Source: Pseudomonas asiatica (lineage in GTDB: Bacteria; Pseudomonadota; Gammaproteobacteria; Pseudomonadales; Pseudomonadaceae). From it: a stretch of 64,000 nt of DNA. The position numbers were made by a program, and so were the translations under genes. Positions 54,824 to 63,383 of the stretch are shown here, in pieces (position 1 is the stretch's first letter; each line of letters opens with the position of its first letter). The stretch spans positions 3,908,501-3,972,500 of the forward strand of contig NZ_BLJF01000001.1 in NCBI RefSeq assembly GCF_009932335.1, in the 5' to 3' direction. A model generated the notes under the pieces. That model saw nothing but the letters and a program-made list of their open reading frames with translations. It made no database searches and had not been told where the DNA came from.

Positions 54824-55408
54824 CTAACTGCCAGACAACCGGCCAGCCGCTGCAAACGCCTGCAACTGTGGATAAAACTCCCTGAAGTCCGCCAGCAATG
54901 GCTCATACAGCCGCTCCAGCTCCCCCATCACCCCAACCATCCCCTCCGGCCGCGACAAGCGCCGGGCAATACCGTTGAACACCTGCTCCAGCGTGGCAAA
55001 ATCGCCATACGCCCCCAGCCAGTCATCCGCCGCCATGAACGGCGCAATCCGCGCCAGCCGCCCCGGCAACTCGGGCTCCGCCAGCAATACCCGATAAAAG
55101 TCCCCGGTGAACTGCTCCAGCGGCTGCTCGGCATAATCCTGCCAATGCCGGGCCAGGCAATGGTCGAAAAACACATCCAGAACGATACCGGCAAAGCGCC
55201 GCCGCTCACGCGGAAAACGCGCAAGAGCCGCCAACACCAACGGGTGCTGGTCGGTATAGCTGTCGATATGCCGGTGCAGCCGGATGGCCGCCTCCAGCGC
55301 TGGCGGGAAGCGCCCTTCCAGCGAGCCTTTGACGAAGTCGCCATACAGGCTGCCAAGCAGTTGGTGCGGCGCCGGGCCGCCAAGGTGCAGGTGTGCGAGG
55401 TAGTTCAT
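54824..55408 (-). CDS. acpH: ACP phosphodiesterase (AcpH)
   Basis: 194 residues of the DUF479/AcpH family of HD-like phosphodiesterases. It starts MNYLAHLHLGGPAPHQLLGS and has conserved His/Asp in GDFVKGSLEGRFP and VLDVFFDHCLARHW. It removes 4'-phosphopantetheine from holo-ACP. It is next to the ornithine-lipid genes, whose OlsB uses acyl-ACP. A 20-bp palindrome (55440-55459) lies upstream of its start. Confidence 0.9.
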   Translation of the reverse strand: MNYLAHLHLGGPAPHQLLGSLYGDFVKGSLEGRFPPALEAAIRLHRHIDSYTDQHPLVLAALARFPRERRRFAGIVLDVFFDHCLARHWQDYAEQPLEQFTGDFYRVLLAEPELPGRLARIAPFMAADDWLGAYGDFATLEQVFNGIARRLSRPEGMVGVMGELERLYEPLLADFREFYPQLQAFAAAGRLSGS

Positions 55409-55439
55409 GAGCGCAGTCTAGCACCGCCGGCCCATATAT

Positions 55440-55459
55440 CGTTATAACGCGATATAGCG
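55440..55459. promoter_or_regulatory. Candidate ArsR-type operator 1
   Basis: CGTTATAACGCGATATAGCG is an imperfect palindrome (16 of 20 positions match its complement) and shares most of its sequence with the site at 55520-55539, 80 bp away. It lies 31 bp upstream of acpH. Confidence 0.5.
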
Positions 55460-55519
55460 ATTCGTGCTCAGCTCAGAACCTCTTCATATTTGTATATCGG
55501 GAAACCACGATTTACATTT

Positions 55520-55539
55520 CGTTCTATCGCGATATACCG
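55520..55539. promoter_or_regulatory. Candidate ArsR-type operator 2
   Basis: CGTTCTATCGCGATATACCG, an imperfect palindrome with a perfect TATCGCGATA core. It lies 19 bp upstream of the arsR start codon, fitting autorepression, and shares CGCGATATA with operator 1. Confidence 0.55.
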
Positions 55540-55558
55540 CTACAACGAGCCTCAACCC

Positions 55559-55861
55559 ATGCCTATCGATCTCGACGAAATCATAAAAGCGCTGGCCCAC
55601 CCGGTCAGGCGAGAAATCCTCAGCTGGCTGAAGGACCCGGCGACACAATTCCCCGACCAGTACCACAGCACCGAGAACGGTGTATGTGCCGGGCAGATAG
55701 ACCAACGCTGCGGTCTGTCGCAGTCGACCGTCTCCGCCCACCTGGCCACCTTGCAGCGCGCCGGGCTGATCAGCAGCCAGAAGATCGGCCAATGGCATTT
55801 CTTCAAACGCAACGAAGCCACCATCCAGGCGTTTCTCGAACAACTGCGCCAAGCACTCTGA
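55559..55861 (+). CDS. ArsR-family winged-helix regulator
   Basis: 100 residues, one winged helix-turn-helix (MPIDLDEIIKALAHPVRREI; recognition helix in RCGLSQSTVSAHLATLQRAG). The cysteine pattern of metal-sensing ArsR proteins is absent (only two Cys, in GVCAGQIDQRC), so it may sense redox or an organic signal. It precedes xenB by 17 bp on the same strand, so it probably controls xenB and itself through the palindromes at 55440 and 55520. Confidence 0.85.
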   Translation: MPIDLDEIIKALAHPVRREILSWLKDPATQFPDQYHSTENGVCAGQIDQRCGLSQSTVSAHLATLQRAGLISSQKIGQWHFFKRNEATIQAFLEQLRQAL

Positions 55862-55878
55862 ACAGGCAGGTAACCGTA

Positions 55879-56928
55879 ATGACCACGCTTTTCGATCCGA
55901 TCACCCTGGGCGACCTGCAACTGCCCAACCGCATCATCATGGCCCCGCTCACCCGCTGCCGGGCCGACGAAGGCCGCGTGCCCAACGCGCTGATGGCCGA
56001 GTATTACGTACAGCGCGCCAGCGCCGGGCTGATCCTCAGCGAGGCGACCTCGGTCAGCGCCATGGGCGTCGGCTACCCGGATACCCCTGGTATCTGGAAC
56101 GACGAACAGGTGCGTGGCTGGAACAACGTGACCAAGGCCGTGCATGCCGCCGGCGGGCGCATCTTCCTGCAGCTGTGGCATGTTGGCCGCATCTCCCACC
56201 CCAGCTACCTGAACGGCGAGCTGCCGGTGGCCCCCAGCGCGATCCAGCCCAAAGGCCATGTAAGCCTGGTGCGCCCGCTCAGTGACTACCCCACCCCACG
56301 CGCGCTGGAAACCGAAGAAATCATCGACATCGTCGAGGCCTACCGCAGCGGTGCCGAGAATGCCAAGGCTGCCGGTTTCGATGGCGTGGAAATCCACGGC
56401 GCCAACGGCTACCTGCTCGACCAGTTCCTGCAGAGCAGCACCAACCAGCGCACCGACCGCTACGGCGGTTCGCTGGAAAACCGTGCGCGGCTGCTGCTGG
56501 AAGTGACCGATGCGGCCATTGAGGTGTGGGGCGCAAACCGCGTGGGCGTGCACCTGGCGCCGCGGGCCGATGCCCATGACATGGGCGATGCCGACCGTGC
56601 CGAAACCTTTACCTACGTGGCCCGTGAGCTGGGCAAGCGTGGTATTGCCTTCATCTGCTCGCGGGAAAAGGAAGCCGATGACAGTATCGGCCCGCTGATC
56701 AAGGAAGCGTTCGGCGGCCCGTACATCGTCAACGAGCGGTTTGACAAGGCCAGTGCCAATGCCGCCCTGGCCAGCGGCAAGGCCGACGCCGTGGCGTTTG
56801 GCGTGCCGTTCATCGCCAACCCTGACCTGCCGGCGCGGCTGGCGGCGGATGCGCCGTTGAACGAGGCGCGGCCGGAGACTTTCTATGGCAAGGGGCCGGT
56901 GGGGTACATCGACTATCCGCGGTTGTAA
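55879..56928 (+). CDS. xenB: Old yellow enzyme XenB, xenobiotic reductase
   Basis: 349 residues, the length of XenB from pseudomonads. FMN TIM-barrel protein starting MTTLFDPITLGDLQLPNRII, with MAPLTRCRADEGRVPN, FLQLWHVGRISHPSYLNGEL and the active-site pair in VEIHGANGYLLDQFLQSSTN (His and Asn that bind the substrate carbonyl or nitro group). It reduces nitro compounds and alpha,beta-unsaturated carbonyls with NADPH. It is downstream of arsR. Confidence 0.93.
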   Translation: MTTLFDPITLGDLQLPNRIIMAPLTRCRADEGRVPNALMAEYYVQRASAGLILSEATSVSAMGVGYPDTPGIWNDEQVRGWNNVTKAVHAAGGRIFLQLWHVGRISHPSYLNGELPVAPSAIQPKGHVSLVRPLSDYPTPRALETEEIIDIVEAYRSGAENAKAAGFDGVEIHGANGYLLDQFLQSSTNQRTDRYGGSLENRARLLLEVTDAAIEVWGANRVGVHLAPRADAHDMGDADRAETFTYVARELGKRGIAFICSREKEADDSIGPLIKEAFGGPYIVNERFDKASANAALASGKADAVAFGVPFIANPDLPARLAADAPLNEARPETFYGKGPVGYIDYPRL

Positions 56929-56937
56929 CTGAAATCG

Positions 56938-57048
56938 CCGGGGCCGCTTTACGGCCCTATCGCGACACAAGGCCGCTCCTACAGGGGAACGCGATTTCCT
57001 GTAGGAGCGGCCTTGTGTCGCGATAGGAGGGCAAAGCCCTCCCCTGCA
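56938..57048. repeat. Paired REP (REPIN), GCGGCC flavour
   Basis: CGCGACACAAGGCCGCTCCT at the left and TAGGAGCGGCCTTGTGTCGC at the right, inner gap about 16 bp; outer hairpins GGGGCCGCTTTACGGCCC and GGAGGGCAAAGCCCTCC. It lies between convergent xenB and the coiled-coil gene. Confidence 0.85.
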
Positions 57049-57051
57049 ATG

Positions 57052-57921
57052 TCACGGCCGGGCATTGATCTGCTGCTGCAGGTTCTGGATCTGGCTCTGC
57101 AAGGTATTAAGGTTGCGTGTCGTCTGCGCCCGGAAGGCGTCGAATTCCTGCACCGAAGCACCACTGGACGCCGCCGCGGCCGGGCGGTTATCGATCTGGC
57201 TCTTGAGCACCAGGATGTCCTGCTCCAGGTCCTGGATGGCCGCGCTCGGGTTACCCTGCTTCTTCAGCGCAGCAACCTCGCTGCCCAGGCTCTTGAGCTG
57301 CGCATCCAGCTTGGCGCCATCCACCTGCGCGGCCTTCAGCGCAGCAACCTGTTCGTTCAGGCCCTTGAACTGGGTATCCAGCTTGCCACCATCGACCTGG
57401 CCCGAGCGCAATGCGGCCAGCTCACCATTCACCGCCTTCAGTTGCGCCTGCAACTGGGTTTGCAGCTGGGTCACGGCCTTCTGCTGTTCGCGGGTATCAG
57501 CCAGTACCTGCTCCAGGCGCTTGCCCAGATCGCCGGTCTGCCCGGCCACCCCCTGCTGCAACTGACGCAGTTGCAGCTTCAACGCCTCGCTGTTGGTAGT
57601 GGCGCCGGATTCGCTGGCCGCCACCTTGCCGCTGATCGCCTGCAGGCGCCCGGCAGCCTCTTCGCTGATGCGAGCGAAGCTTTCCTGGGTCGCCACCAGT
57701 TGCTGCTCCATCAGCGAGATCTGCTGGAAGCTCCACCAGCCAAGGCCCGCCAAGGCGATGAACGAGGCCCCGAGCAATGCCCACAGCGGCGCCGTGCTGG
57801 CACCGCGAGCGGCCTTCTGGCGGCTGCGCACCACGTGCGCCGGCATCAGTTCGTCATCGTCATGGGTGCCCGCCCGCAGGCTAGGCACGTCATCGTAGTC
57901 ATCGTGAGCATGGTTACGCAT
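57052..57921 (-). CDS. Single-TM coiled-coil protein
   Basis: 289 residues: cytoplasmic N-terminus (MRNHAHDDYDDVPSLRAGTH), one membrane helix at about residues 46-65 (LWALLGASFIALAGLGWWSF), then a long alpha-helical coiled coil to the C-terminus with heptad-like Leu/Gln/Ala repeats and two near-repeats (KGLNEQVAALKAAQVDGAKL, then KSLGSEVAALKKQG). Periplasmic coiled coil suggests an envelope scaffold. I recognise no named family. Ribosome binding site weak. Confidence 0.75.
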   Translation of the reverse strand: MRNHAHDDYDDVPSLRAGTHDDDELMPAHVVRSRQKAARGASTAPLWALLGASFIALAGLGWWSFQQISLMEQQLVATQESFARISEEAAGRLQAISGKVAASESGATTNSEALKLQLRQLQQGVAGQTGDLGKRLEQVLADTREQQKAVTQLQTQLQAQLKAVNGELAALRSGQVDGGKLDTQFKGLNEQVAALKAAQVDGAKLDAQLKSLGSEVAALKKQGNPSAAIQDLEQDILVLKSQIDNRPAAAASSGASVQEFDAFRAQTTRNLNTLQSQIQNLQQQINARP

Positions 57922-58008
57922 GGATACATTCAACCGCGGTAGTCGCAAAGAGGCACGAGTATAAACCGCCAGCGCGGCGCGTTGATGACCATTGTCGGCC
58001 GGCCGGCT

Positions 58009-59004
58009 TTACTGCCCCGGCGGCTGGTGCTTCCACCAGGCACAGAATTCATCCAATGCCGTCCACAGGCTGACCTTGGGCTGGTAGTCCAGGTACTGTC
58101 GGGCGCGGCTGATATCCAGGGTGAAATCGCGGCTCATCACCTGCATCCCCAGGCGCGACAGGGTCGGTTGCGGGCGTCCCGGCCACAACATGCAGGCCGC
58201 CTCGTTCAGCGCGGCCAGGCTGTAGGCCAGGCCGTAGGAACGGTAACGGGTAACCTGCGGCAGCTGCATCTGGCGCATCACGTAGTTGACCACATCCCAC
58301 AGCGGCAGCGGCTGGCCGTTACTGATGTTGTAAGCCTGGCCCAGCGCCCGGTCGTCAGCGAACAGGGCACTGAGCAGTGCTTCGTTAAGGTTGTGCACGC
58401 TGGTGAAATCGACTTTGTTCAGGCCGTTGCCGATGATCGCCACGCGCCCCTTGCGCTGCATCTGCATCAGCCGCGGGAAGATACTGGCATCGCCAGCGCC
58501 GGTGACGAAGCGTGGGCGCAGCGCCAGCACCTCGAGGCCGAACTCCTGGGCACCGAACACTTTCTGCTCGGCCATGTACTTGGTCTGCCCGTAGTGGTCG
58601 TGGAAGCGGCGAGGCACCTGGTCTTCACGGATGTCCAGGCGCGAGCGGCCATTGAAGTAGATCGACGGCGACGACAGGTGTACCAGCCGCCGTACGTGCT
58701 CCTTCAAGCAGCCCTCGACCACGTTTTCGGTGACCACCACATTGCCTTGATAGAAGTCCTGGTAGCGCCCCCAGTTGCCCACTGCGCCAGCGCAGTGCAC
58801 TACCGCCTCGACGCCCTGGCACAGGCGGCGGGCCAGCTCGGCATCCCCCAGGTCGCCGGGGATGAACTGGGCGCCGCGCTTGACCAGGTGCTCGACCCCT
58901 TCGGCTCGACGGCCGCTGACCCGCACGTCCAGGCCCTGCTCCAGGGCAAAGCGCGCAAAGCGCCCGCCAATGAAGCCACTCGCGCCGGTGACCAGAATTC
59001 GCAT
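58009..59004 (-). CDS. NAD(P)-dependent epimerase/3-beta-HSD-like
   Basis: 331 residues of the extended SDR fold. Rossmann motif GASGFIGGRF near residue 7, catalytic YGQTKYMAEQ (YxxxK), and the 3-beta-hydroxysteroid dehydrogenase-like pattern VVHCAGAVGNWGRYQDFYQG. Substrate unknown; often called NAD-dependent epimerase/dehydratase. No pathway genes nearby. Confidence 0.88.
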   Translation of the reverse strand: MRILVTGASGFIGGRFARFALEQGLDVRVSGRRAEGVEHLVKRGAQFIPGDLGDAELARRLCQGVEAVVHCAGAVGNWGRYQDFYQGNVVVTENVVEGCLKEHVRRLVHLSSPSIYFNGRSRLDIREDQVPRRFHDHYGQTKYMAEQKVFGAQEFGLEVLALRPRFVTGAGDASIFPRLMQMQRKGRVAIIGNGLNKVDFTSVHNLNEALLSALFADDRALGQAYNISNGQPLPLWDVVNYVMRQMQLPQVTRYRSYGLAYSLAALNEAACMLWPGRPQPTLSRLGMQVMSRDFTLDISRARQYLDYQPKVSLWTALDEFCAWWKHQPPGQ

Positions 59005-59053
59005 GTAAGACTCCGTCTTGCCAGATTTCAGATGCAACTGACGCCAGCCGTGG

Positions 59054-59944
59054 CTACAAGGGCACCAGCCATTGCCGTGCGGAGTGCCGCAGGTGGTCGG
59101 TCAGTTGCGCGAGCAGTTGCCCGCCATTGCGCCAATGATGCCAGTACAGCGGCACATCGATGGGGGTATCGCTGCAGATTTCCACCAGCCGGCCGCTGGC
59201 CAGTTGCTCGCGGGCCTGCAGTTCAGGCACCAGGCCCCAGCCCAGGCCAGCTTCGGTCATGCGCAGGAAGCCTTCGGACGACGGGCACAGGTGGTGCAGG
59301 AAGCCATCCTCGATGCCCAGCGATGCCAGGTAGCGGTGTTGCAGGAAGTCGTCCGGGCCGTACACGATCGCCGGGGTACGGGCCAGGCGGCTGGCGGCGA
59401 AGCCCTGCGGAAAATGCCGCGCCATGAACCCGGGGCTGGCCAGCGCCCGGTAGCGCATGGCACCCAGTGGCAGGCTGCGCGCCCCGGCCACTGGCCGCTC
59501 GCTGCCACACAGGCAGGCCGCCACCTCGCCCGCACGCATGCGTTTCAGGCCCACTTCCTGGTCTTCCACCACGAGGTCGGTCAGCACATTCTGCTGTGCG
59601 CAGAAGTTACCCACCGCACCGGCCCACCAAGTGGCCAGGCTGTCGGCATTGAGGGCGATGCGCAAGCGCTCCGGCATGCCCTCCTCGTCCAGCGCCGGCA
59701 CCTGGCGCTGCAGGTCGCGCTCAAGCAGGCGCACCTGCTGCACATGGTTGAGCAACTGGCGGCCGACTTCGGTCGGGCTTGGCGGCGTGGCACGCACCAG
59801 CACCGGCTGGCCGACCCGCGCCTCAAGCAGCTTGATGCGCTGGGAAATGGCCGACTGCGACAAGCCCAGCACCTGCGCCGCGCGTTCGAAACCACCCTGC
59901 TCGATCACGGCGGCGAGGGCGGCCAGCAGCTTGTAGTCGAACAT
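59054..59944 (-). CDS. argP: ArgP (IciA), LysR-type regulator of argO
   Basis: 296 residues of the ArgP group: MFDYKLLAALAAVIEQGGFE, winged helix with LSQSAISQRIKLLEARVGQP, and effector domain. ArgP in E. coli activates argO with arginine and is blocked by lysine. It is divergent from argO with a 97-bp gap, the classical pairing. Confidence 0.92.
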   Translation of the reverse strand: MFDYKLLAALAAVIEQGGFERAAQVLGLSQSAISQRIKLLEARVGQPVLVRATPPSPTEVGRQLLNHVQQVRLLERDLQRQVPALDEEGMPERLRIALNADSLATWWAGAVGNFCAQQNVLTDLVVEDQEVGLKRMRAGEVAACLCGSERPVAGARSLPLGAMRYRALASPGFMARHFPQGFAASRLARTPAIVYGPDDFLQHRYLASLGIEDGFLHHLCPSSEGFLRMTEAGLGWGLVPELQAREQLASGRLVEICSDTPIDVPLYWHHWRNGGQLLAQLTDHLRHSARQWLVPL

Positions 59945-60041
59945 CGATTTTCCTAATGACGGATCAGCTCTATTTGTTTTTCTTATACAGCGTGGTTCAT
60001 CACAATGGCCAGCATCTTTTAGACGCTTTGGAGAGCGCGCC

Positions 60042-60641
60042 ATGTGGCAAAGCTATCTCAACGGCATGCTCGTGGCCTTCGGCCTGATCATGGCCATCGG
60101 TGCACAGAACGCTTTCGTCCTCGCCCAGAGCTTGCGCCGCGAGCATCATTTGCCGGTGGCGGCACTGTGCATCGTCTGTGACGCCATCCTGGTGGCTGCC
60201 GGAGTGTTCGGCCTGGCCACCGTGCTGGCGCACAACCCGACCTTGCTGGCGATCGCCCGCTGGGGCGGCGCGGTGTTCCTGATCTGGTACGGCGCCAAGG
60301 CTTTGCGCAGCGCCTGCTCCAGGCAGAGCCTGCAGCACCAGCAAGGCCAGGGTGCGCGCTCACGCCGCGCGGTGTTGCTCAGTGCCCTGGCGGTGACCCT
60401 GTTGAACCCGCACGTGTACCTCGACACGGTGCTGCTGATCGGCTCGCTGGGCGCCCAGCAGGCTGCGCCTGGCGCCTACGTGGCCGGCGCTGCCAGCGCC
60501 TCGCTGCTGTGGTTCTCGACCCTGGCGATCGGTGCGGCCTGGCTGGCGCCGTGGCTGGCCAGGCCGGCGACCTGGCGCATGCTCGACCTGATGGTGGCGG
60601 TGATGATGTTCGCGGTGGCGGCGCAGTTGATCTTCAACTGA
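60042..60641 (+). CDS. argO: ArgO, LysE-type amino acid exporter
   Basis: 199 residues with five to six transmembrane helices; LysE/ArgO signature GLIMAIGAQNAFVLAQSLRR near residue 10 and LLSALAVTLLNPHVYLDTVL. It exports arginine (and possibly lysine). The start at 60042 lies 97 bp from argP, its likely activator. Confidence 0.92.
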   Translation: MWQSYLNGMLVAFGLIMAIGAQNAFVLAQSLRREHHLPVAALCIVCDAILVAAGVFGLATVLAHNPTLLAIARWGGAVFLIWYGAKALRSACSRQSLQHQQGQGARSRRAVLLSALAVTLLNPHVYLDTVLLIGSLGAQQAAPGAYVAGAASASLLWFSTLAIGAAWLAPWLARPATWRMLDLMVAVMMFAVAAQLIFN

Positions 60642-60666
60642 CCCTGGGCTTGTCACAACATTTCTA

Positions 60667-60716
60667 GCGCCTGGCAGATCGAGCGCCGCGCGGGCGGCGC
60701 TCGATCTGCCAGGCGC
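60667..60716. repeat. Perfect 23-bp inverted repeat with 4-base loop
   Basis: The left arm 60667-60689 and right arm 60694-60716 are exact reverse complements (start GCGCCTGGCAGATCGAGCGC). Loop GCGG (60690-60693). It lies 25 bp after argO. No T tract follows, so it is an unusual terminator, attenuator, or mRNA-end stabiliser. It does not match the REP elements. Confidence 0.85.
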
Positions 60717-60815
60717 CACAAGGGGTAAGCCGAACACCACCGGTCGGCACACCCCAACCGCTCTGGAACCTCTATTCCCTATCTTTGTTGCGTGGTTATG
60801 CGCCGGGCCCGGTGC

Positions 60816-60821
60816 TATGAT
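60816..60821 (+). promoter_or_regulatory. Possible -10 element of sodB
   Basis: TATGAT 104 bp upstream of the sodB start matches -10 well; the -35 (TGGTTA, 60793-60798) is weak with a 17-bp spacer. An activator or extended leader is possible. Confidence 0.45.
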
Positions 60822-60924
60822 CCAGCCCTTGCGTCGCAAAGAGTACAAACTCGCCGACGCTCATCGGGCCGCCCGTGATCGGCCTTGCGCAAACCGCAAA
60901 CAGACCTGAATCAGGAGATCCACC

Positions 60925-61521
60925 ATGGCTTTTGAATTGCCGCCGCTGCCGTACGCCCACGATGCCCTGCAGCCGCACATCTCCAAGGAAACCCTGGAGT
61001 ATCACCACGACAAACACCACAACACCTATGTCGTGAACCTGAACAACCTGGTCCCAGGCACCGAATTCGAAGGCAAGACCCTGGAAGAGATCGTCAAGAG
61101 CTCTTCGGGCGGCATCTTCAACAACGCCGCTCAAGTCTGGAACCACACCTTCTACTGGAACTGCCTGGCACCAAACGCCGGTGGCCAGCCGACCGGTGCC
61201 CTGGCTGACGCCATCAACGCCGCTTTCGGTTCCTTCGACAAGTTCAAGGAAGAGTTCACCAAGACTTCGGTTGGCACCTTCGGTTCCGGCTGGGGCTGGC
61301 TGGTGAAGAAGGCTGACGGTTCCCTGGCCCTGGCCAGCACCATCGGCGCCGGCTGCCCGCTGACCAGCGGCGACACCCCGCTGCTGACCTGCGACGTCTG
61401 GGAACACGCCTACTACATCGACTACCGCAACCTGCGTCCGAAGTACGTCGAGGCGTTCTGGAACCTGGTCAACTGGGCCTTCGTTGCCGAACAGTTCGAA
61501 GGCAAGACCTTCAAGGCCTGA
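60925..61521 (+). CDS. sodB: Iron superoxide dismutase
   Basis: 198 residues, FeSOD length. Metal ligands are all in place: His27 and His74 (N-terminal helices), Asp157 and His161 ([13 protein letters not shown]). Residues such as Gln70 ([11 protein letters not shown]) favour iron over manganese. Cytoplasmic conversion of superoxide to peroxide and oxygen. ATG follows AGGAGA. Terminators follow. Confidence 0.97.
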   Translation: MAFELPPLPYAHDALQPHISKETLEYHHDKHHNTYVVNLNNLVPGTEFEGKTLEEIVKSSSGGIFNNAAQVWNHTFYWNCLAPNAGGQPTGALADAINAAFGSFDKFKEEFTKTSVGTFGSGWGWLVKKADGSLALASTIGAGCPLTSGDTPLLTCDVWEHAYYIDYRNLRPKYVEAFWNLVNWAFVAEQFEGKTFKA

Positions 61522-61543
61522 GTCATCCAGCCTTGAGACAGAA

Positions 61544-61562
61544 CCCCGGCGCCACGCCGGGG
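61544..61562 (+). terminator. GC-rich hairpin after sodB
   Basis: CCCCGGCG, CCA loop, CGCCGGGG; T tract poor. Likely part of a terminator pair with 61571-61606. Confidence 0.6.
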
Positions 61563-61570
61563 CTCTTCGA

Positions 61571-61606
61571 AAATCCGATGCCAGTCCTCTGGTATCGGAT
61601 TTTTTT
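61571..61606. terminator. Strong terminator between sodB and the isomerase gene
   Basis: A 14-bp stem (AAATCCGATGCCAG with CTGGTATCGGATTT, one G-U wobble) and TCCT loop, then a T tract. Likely bidirectional: it also has A-rich bases on the left, and the convergent isomerase gene ends 33 bp further on. Confidence 0.88.
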
Positions 61607-61638
61607 CGGGGCATGCGAGGGGCCAGAACGCCGTATTT

Positions 61639-62388
61639 TCAGGAAACGTACCGATCAAGCCAGCCAAGGCTATCTACAGTGGCACCCGTAGGCCGATACT
61701 CACATCCAACCCACCCTGCATACCCGCGCTGCTCCAGCGCCGCCAGCAACCCTGCAACATCCATCTGCCCCGTCCCCGGCTGATGCCGCCCCGGGCAGTC
61801 GGCCACCTGCACATGCACCGTCCGTTCAAAGAACTGCGCCAGCACATCGGCAGCATTTCCGGTCAGCAACTGTGCATGATAAAGATCAAGGATCAGCCCC
61901 ATACCGGGATGCGCCTCCAGCACCCGCTGCGCCTTGCCGAAGTCGGACATGTAATACCCCGGCATTGCCTGCGTGCAGATCACCTCGATCAATGGCCGCA
62001 GCCCCTGGTCTTCAAAATACTTCACGGCATAGTCCAGGTTGCTCGCGTACACCTTGTCGGCGCCATCCTCGTGGGTTACCCCGGACATCAGGTGCACATC
62101 CGCACACGCCAGTGCGCGGGCATAGCTGACGGCCTGGCGTAACCCGTCACGGAACTCGGGCTCCTTGCCCGCCACCGCGGCAATACCCTTGGAAACGCCA
62201 GCCGGCGCAGCGAACTGGACCAATGGCAACCCATATTGCGCCAGTTGATCAGCCAACAAACTCGCGTCGAATTCATAGGGTGACGGGAATTCCACCGCGC
62301 GAAATCCGGCGGCGGCAGCGGCTTCGATACGCTGCAGAAAAGGCAGTTCATTGAACTGGAAGCCGAGATGAGCATTGAATTTGAGCAT
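61639..62388 (-). CDS. Hydroxypyruvate-isomerase-family enzyme
   Basis: 249 residues of the Hyi/OtnI TIM-barrel family. Metal and catalytic residues are kept: Glu135 (PLIEVICTQ), Asp168 and His171 (LILDLYHAQ), Gln194 (HVQVADC), Glu230 (GWVGCEYRPTG). Hyi isomerises hydroxypyruvate and tartronate semialdehyde; the OtnI branch acts on 2-oxo-tetronate. Which one is unclear. It is divergent from the GntR-type regulator (92-bp gap), its likely controller, and near a PQQ dehydrogenase. Confidence 0.87.
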   Translation of the reverse strand: MLKFNAHLGFQFNELPFLQRIEAAAAAGFRAVEFPSPYEFDASLLADQLAQYGLPLVQFAAPAGVSKGIAAVAGKEPEFRDGLRQAVSYARALACADVHLMSGVTHEDGADKVYASNLDYAVKYFEDQGLRPLIEVICTQAMPGYYMSDFGKAQRVLEAHPGMGLILDLYHAQLLTGNAADVLAQFFERTVHVQVADCPGRHQPGTGQMDVAGLLAALEQRGYAGWVGCEYRPTGATVDSLGWLDRYVS

Positions 62389-62480
62389 GCGTATAGATCC
62401 ATCCGTGTGTGGTATTTTCCTGCCCCAGTCCGACCCGAATCTGCTGGATCGACTGAAGATAACCATTCGGAATACAGCCT

Positions 62481-63383
62481 GTGATAAAGAAAGATCTCGC
62501 CCTGCAGTTGGCCCCTCGCGTCATCGAGATGATCCGCGCCCGGTCGATGAAGGCCGGCGAGCCATTGCGCGAGCAGACCTTCGCCCAAGCCTTCGATGTC
62601 TCCCGCTCCCCCATTCGCAGGGTATTTGCCCTGCTCGCCGAGTGGAACATCGCGGTGCAGGAGCCCAATCGCGGCTACTTTCTGAAACAGGACGCCGGGC
62701 AGATCCAGGAAACCACTGTACCGCCCACCTGCGACCCATTCGAAGACTTCTACCTGCGCGTGGTGGACGACATCCTCAGCGGGGAAGTCCCTGCCGAATT
62801 CTTTGAGGCCCAATTACTGCGACGCTACTCCGTGCCCCGCGGGCAACTGCTCAAGGTCCTCAACCGGCTGGCCAGCGAAGCCATGGTCGAGCGCAAGCCC
62901 GGGCAAGGCTGGAGCCTTAACGAATTCGTACACAACGCCCAGACCCACATCCAGAGCTACCGCTTCCGCATGGCCATCGAGCCGGCCGCACTGCGCGAAC
63001 CAGGCTACAAGGTCAACCAGGCCGCATTTGCCAAAGCCCGGGAGCAACAGCAGGCCATGCTCGACGGCGAAATTCACCAGCTGTCACGTGCCCAACTGTT
63101 CGAAATTGGCGCCCAGTTTCACGAAATGATCGTGCAGTGCTCGGGCAATCTCTTCTTCATAGATGCCATACGTCGGCAAAACCAGTTCAGACGCTTCATG
63201 AGCTACAAAGCCAACGTCGACCGCAGTCGCCTGATGACGCAATGCCTGGAGCACCTGCACCTGCTCGACTTGATCGAGTCCGGTCGGCGTGAAGAAGCCG
63301 CTCAGTTTCTCTGGAAACATCTGGACGAAGTCGGCCGGCTCAAGACCCGTCAGGATGCCTTGCTGGAAAGCCAGCAGGCGTAA
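62481..63383 (+). CDS. GntR-type regulator with two winged helices and a FadR-like C-terminus
   Basis: 300 residues. The first winged helix spans about residues 8-70 (PLREQTFAQAFDVSRSPIRR), and a second winged-helix-like unit spans about 85-150 (AQLLRRYSVPRGQLLKVLNR and EAMVERKPGQGWSL). An FCD-like all-helical effector domain follows (about 155-290). Tandem wHTH domains are uncommon in single-chain GntR proteins. GTG at 62481 is the probable start, with a weak RBS. It is divergent from the isomerase gene and upstream of the PQQ dehydrogenase gene, so it may control both. Confidence 0.82.
   Translation: MIKKDLALQLAPRVIEMIRARSMKAGEPLREQTFAQAFDVSRSPIRRVFALLAEWNIAVQEPNRGYFLKQDAGQIQETTVPPTCDPFEDFYLRVVDDILSGEVPAEFFEAQLLRRYSVPRGQLLKVLNRLASEAMVERKPGQGWSLNEFVHNAQTHIQSYRFRMAIEPAALREPGYKVNQAAFAKAREQQQAMLDGEIHQLSRAQLFEIGAQFHEMIVQCSGNLFFIDAIRRQNQFRRFMSYKANVDRSRLMTQCLEHLHLLDLIESGRREEAAQFLWKHLDEVGRLKTRQDALLESQQA

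Noticed and set aside
55490..55558. Longer start for the ArsR-type gene at 55490
   Set aside because: It would read through the operator palindrome at 55520-55539 and add residues absent from the family.
2524..57048. Repeated palindromes that could be read as CRISPR repeats
   Set aside because: They are spread singly or in inverted pairs between genes, without regular spacers or cas genes; they match the Pseudomonas REP family.
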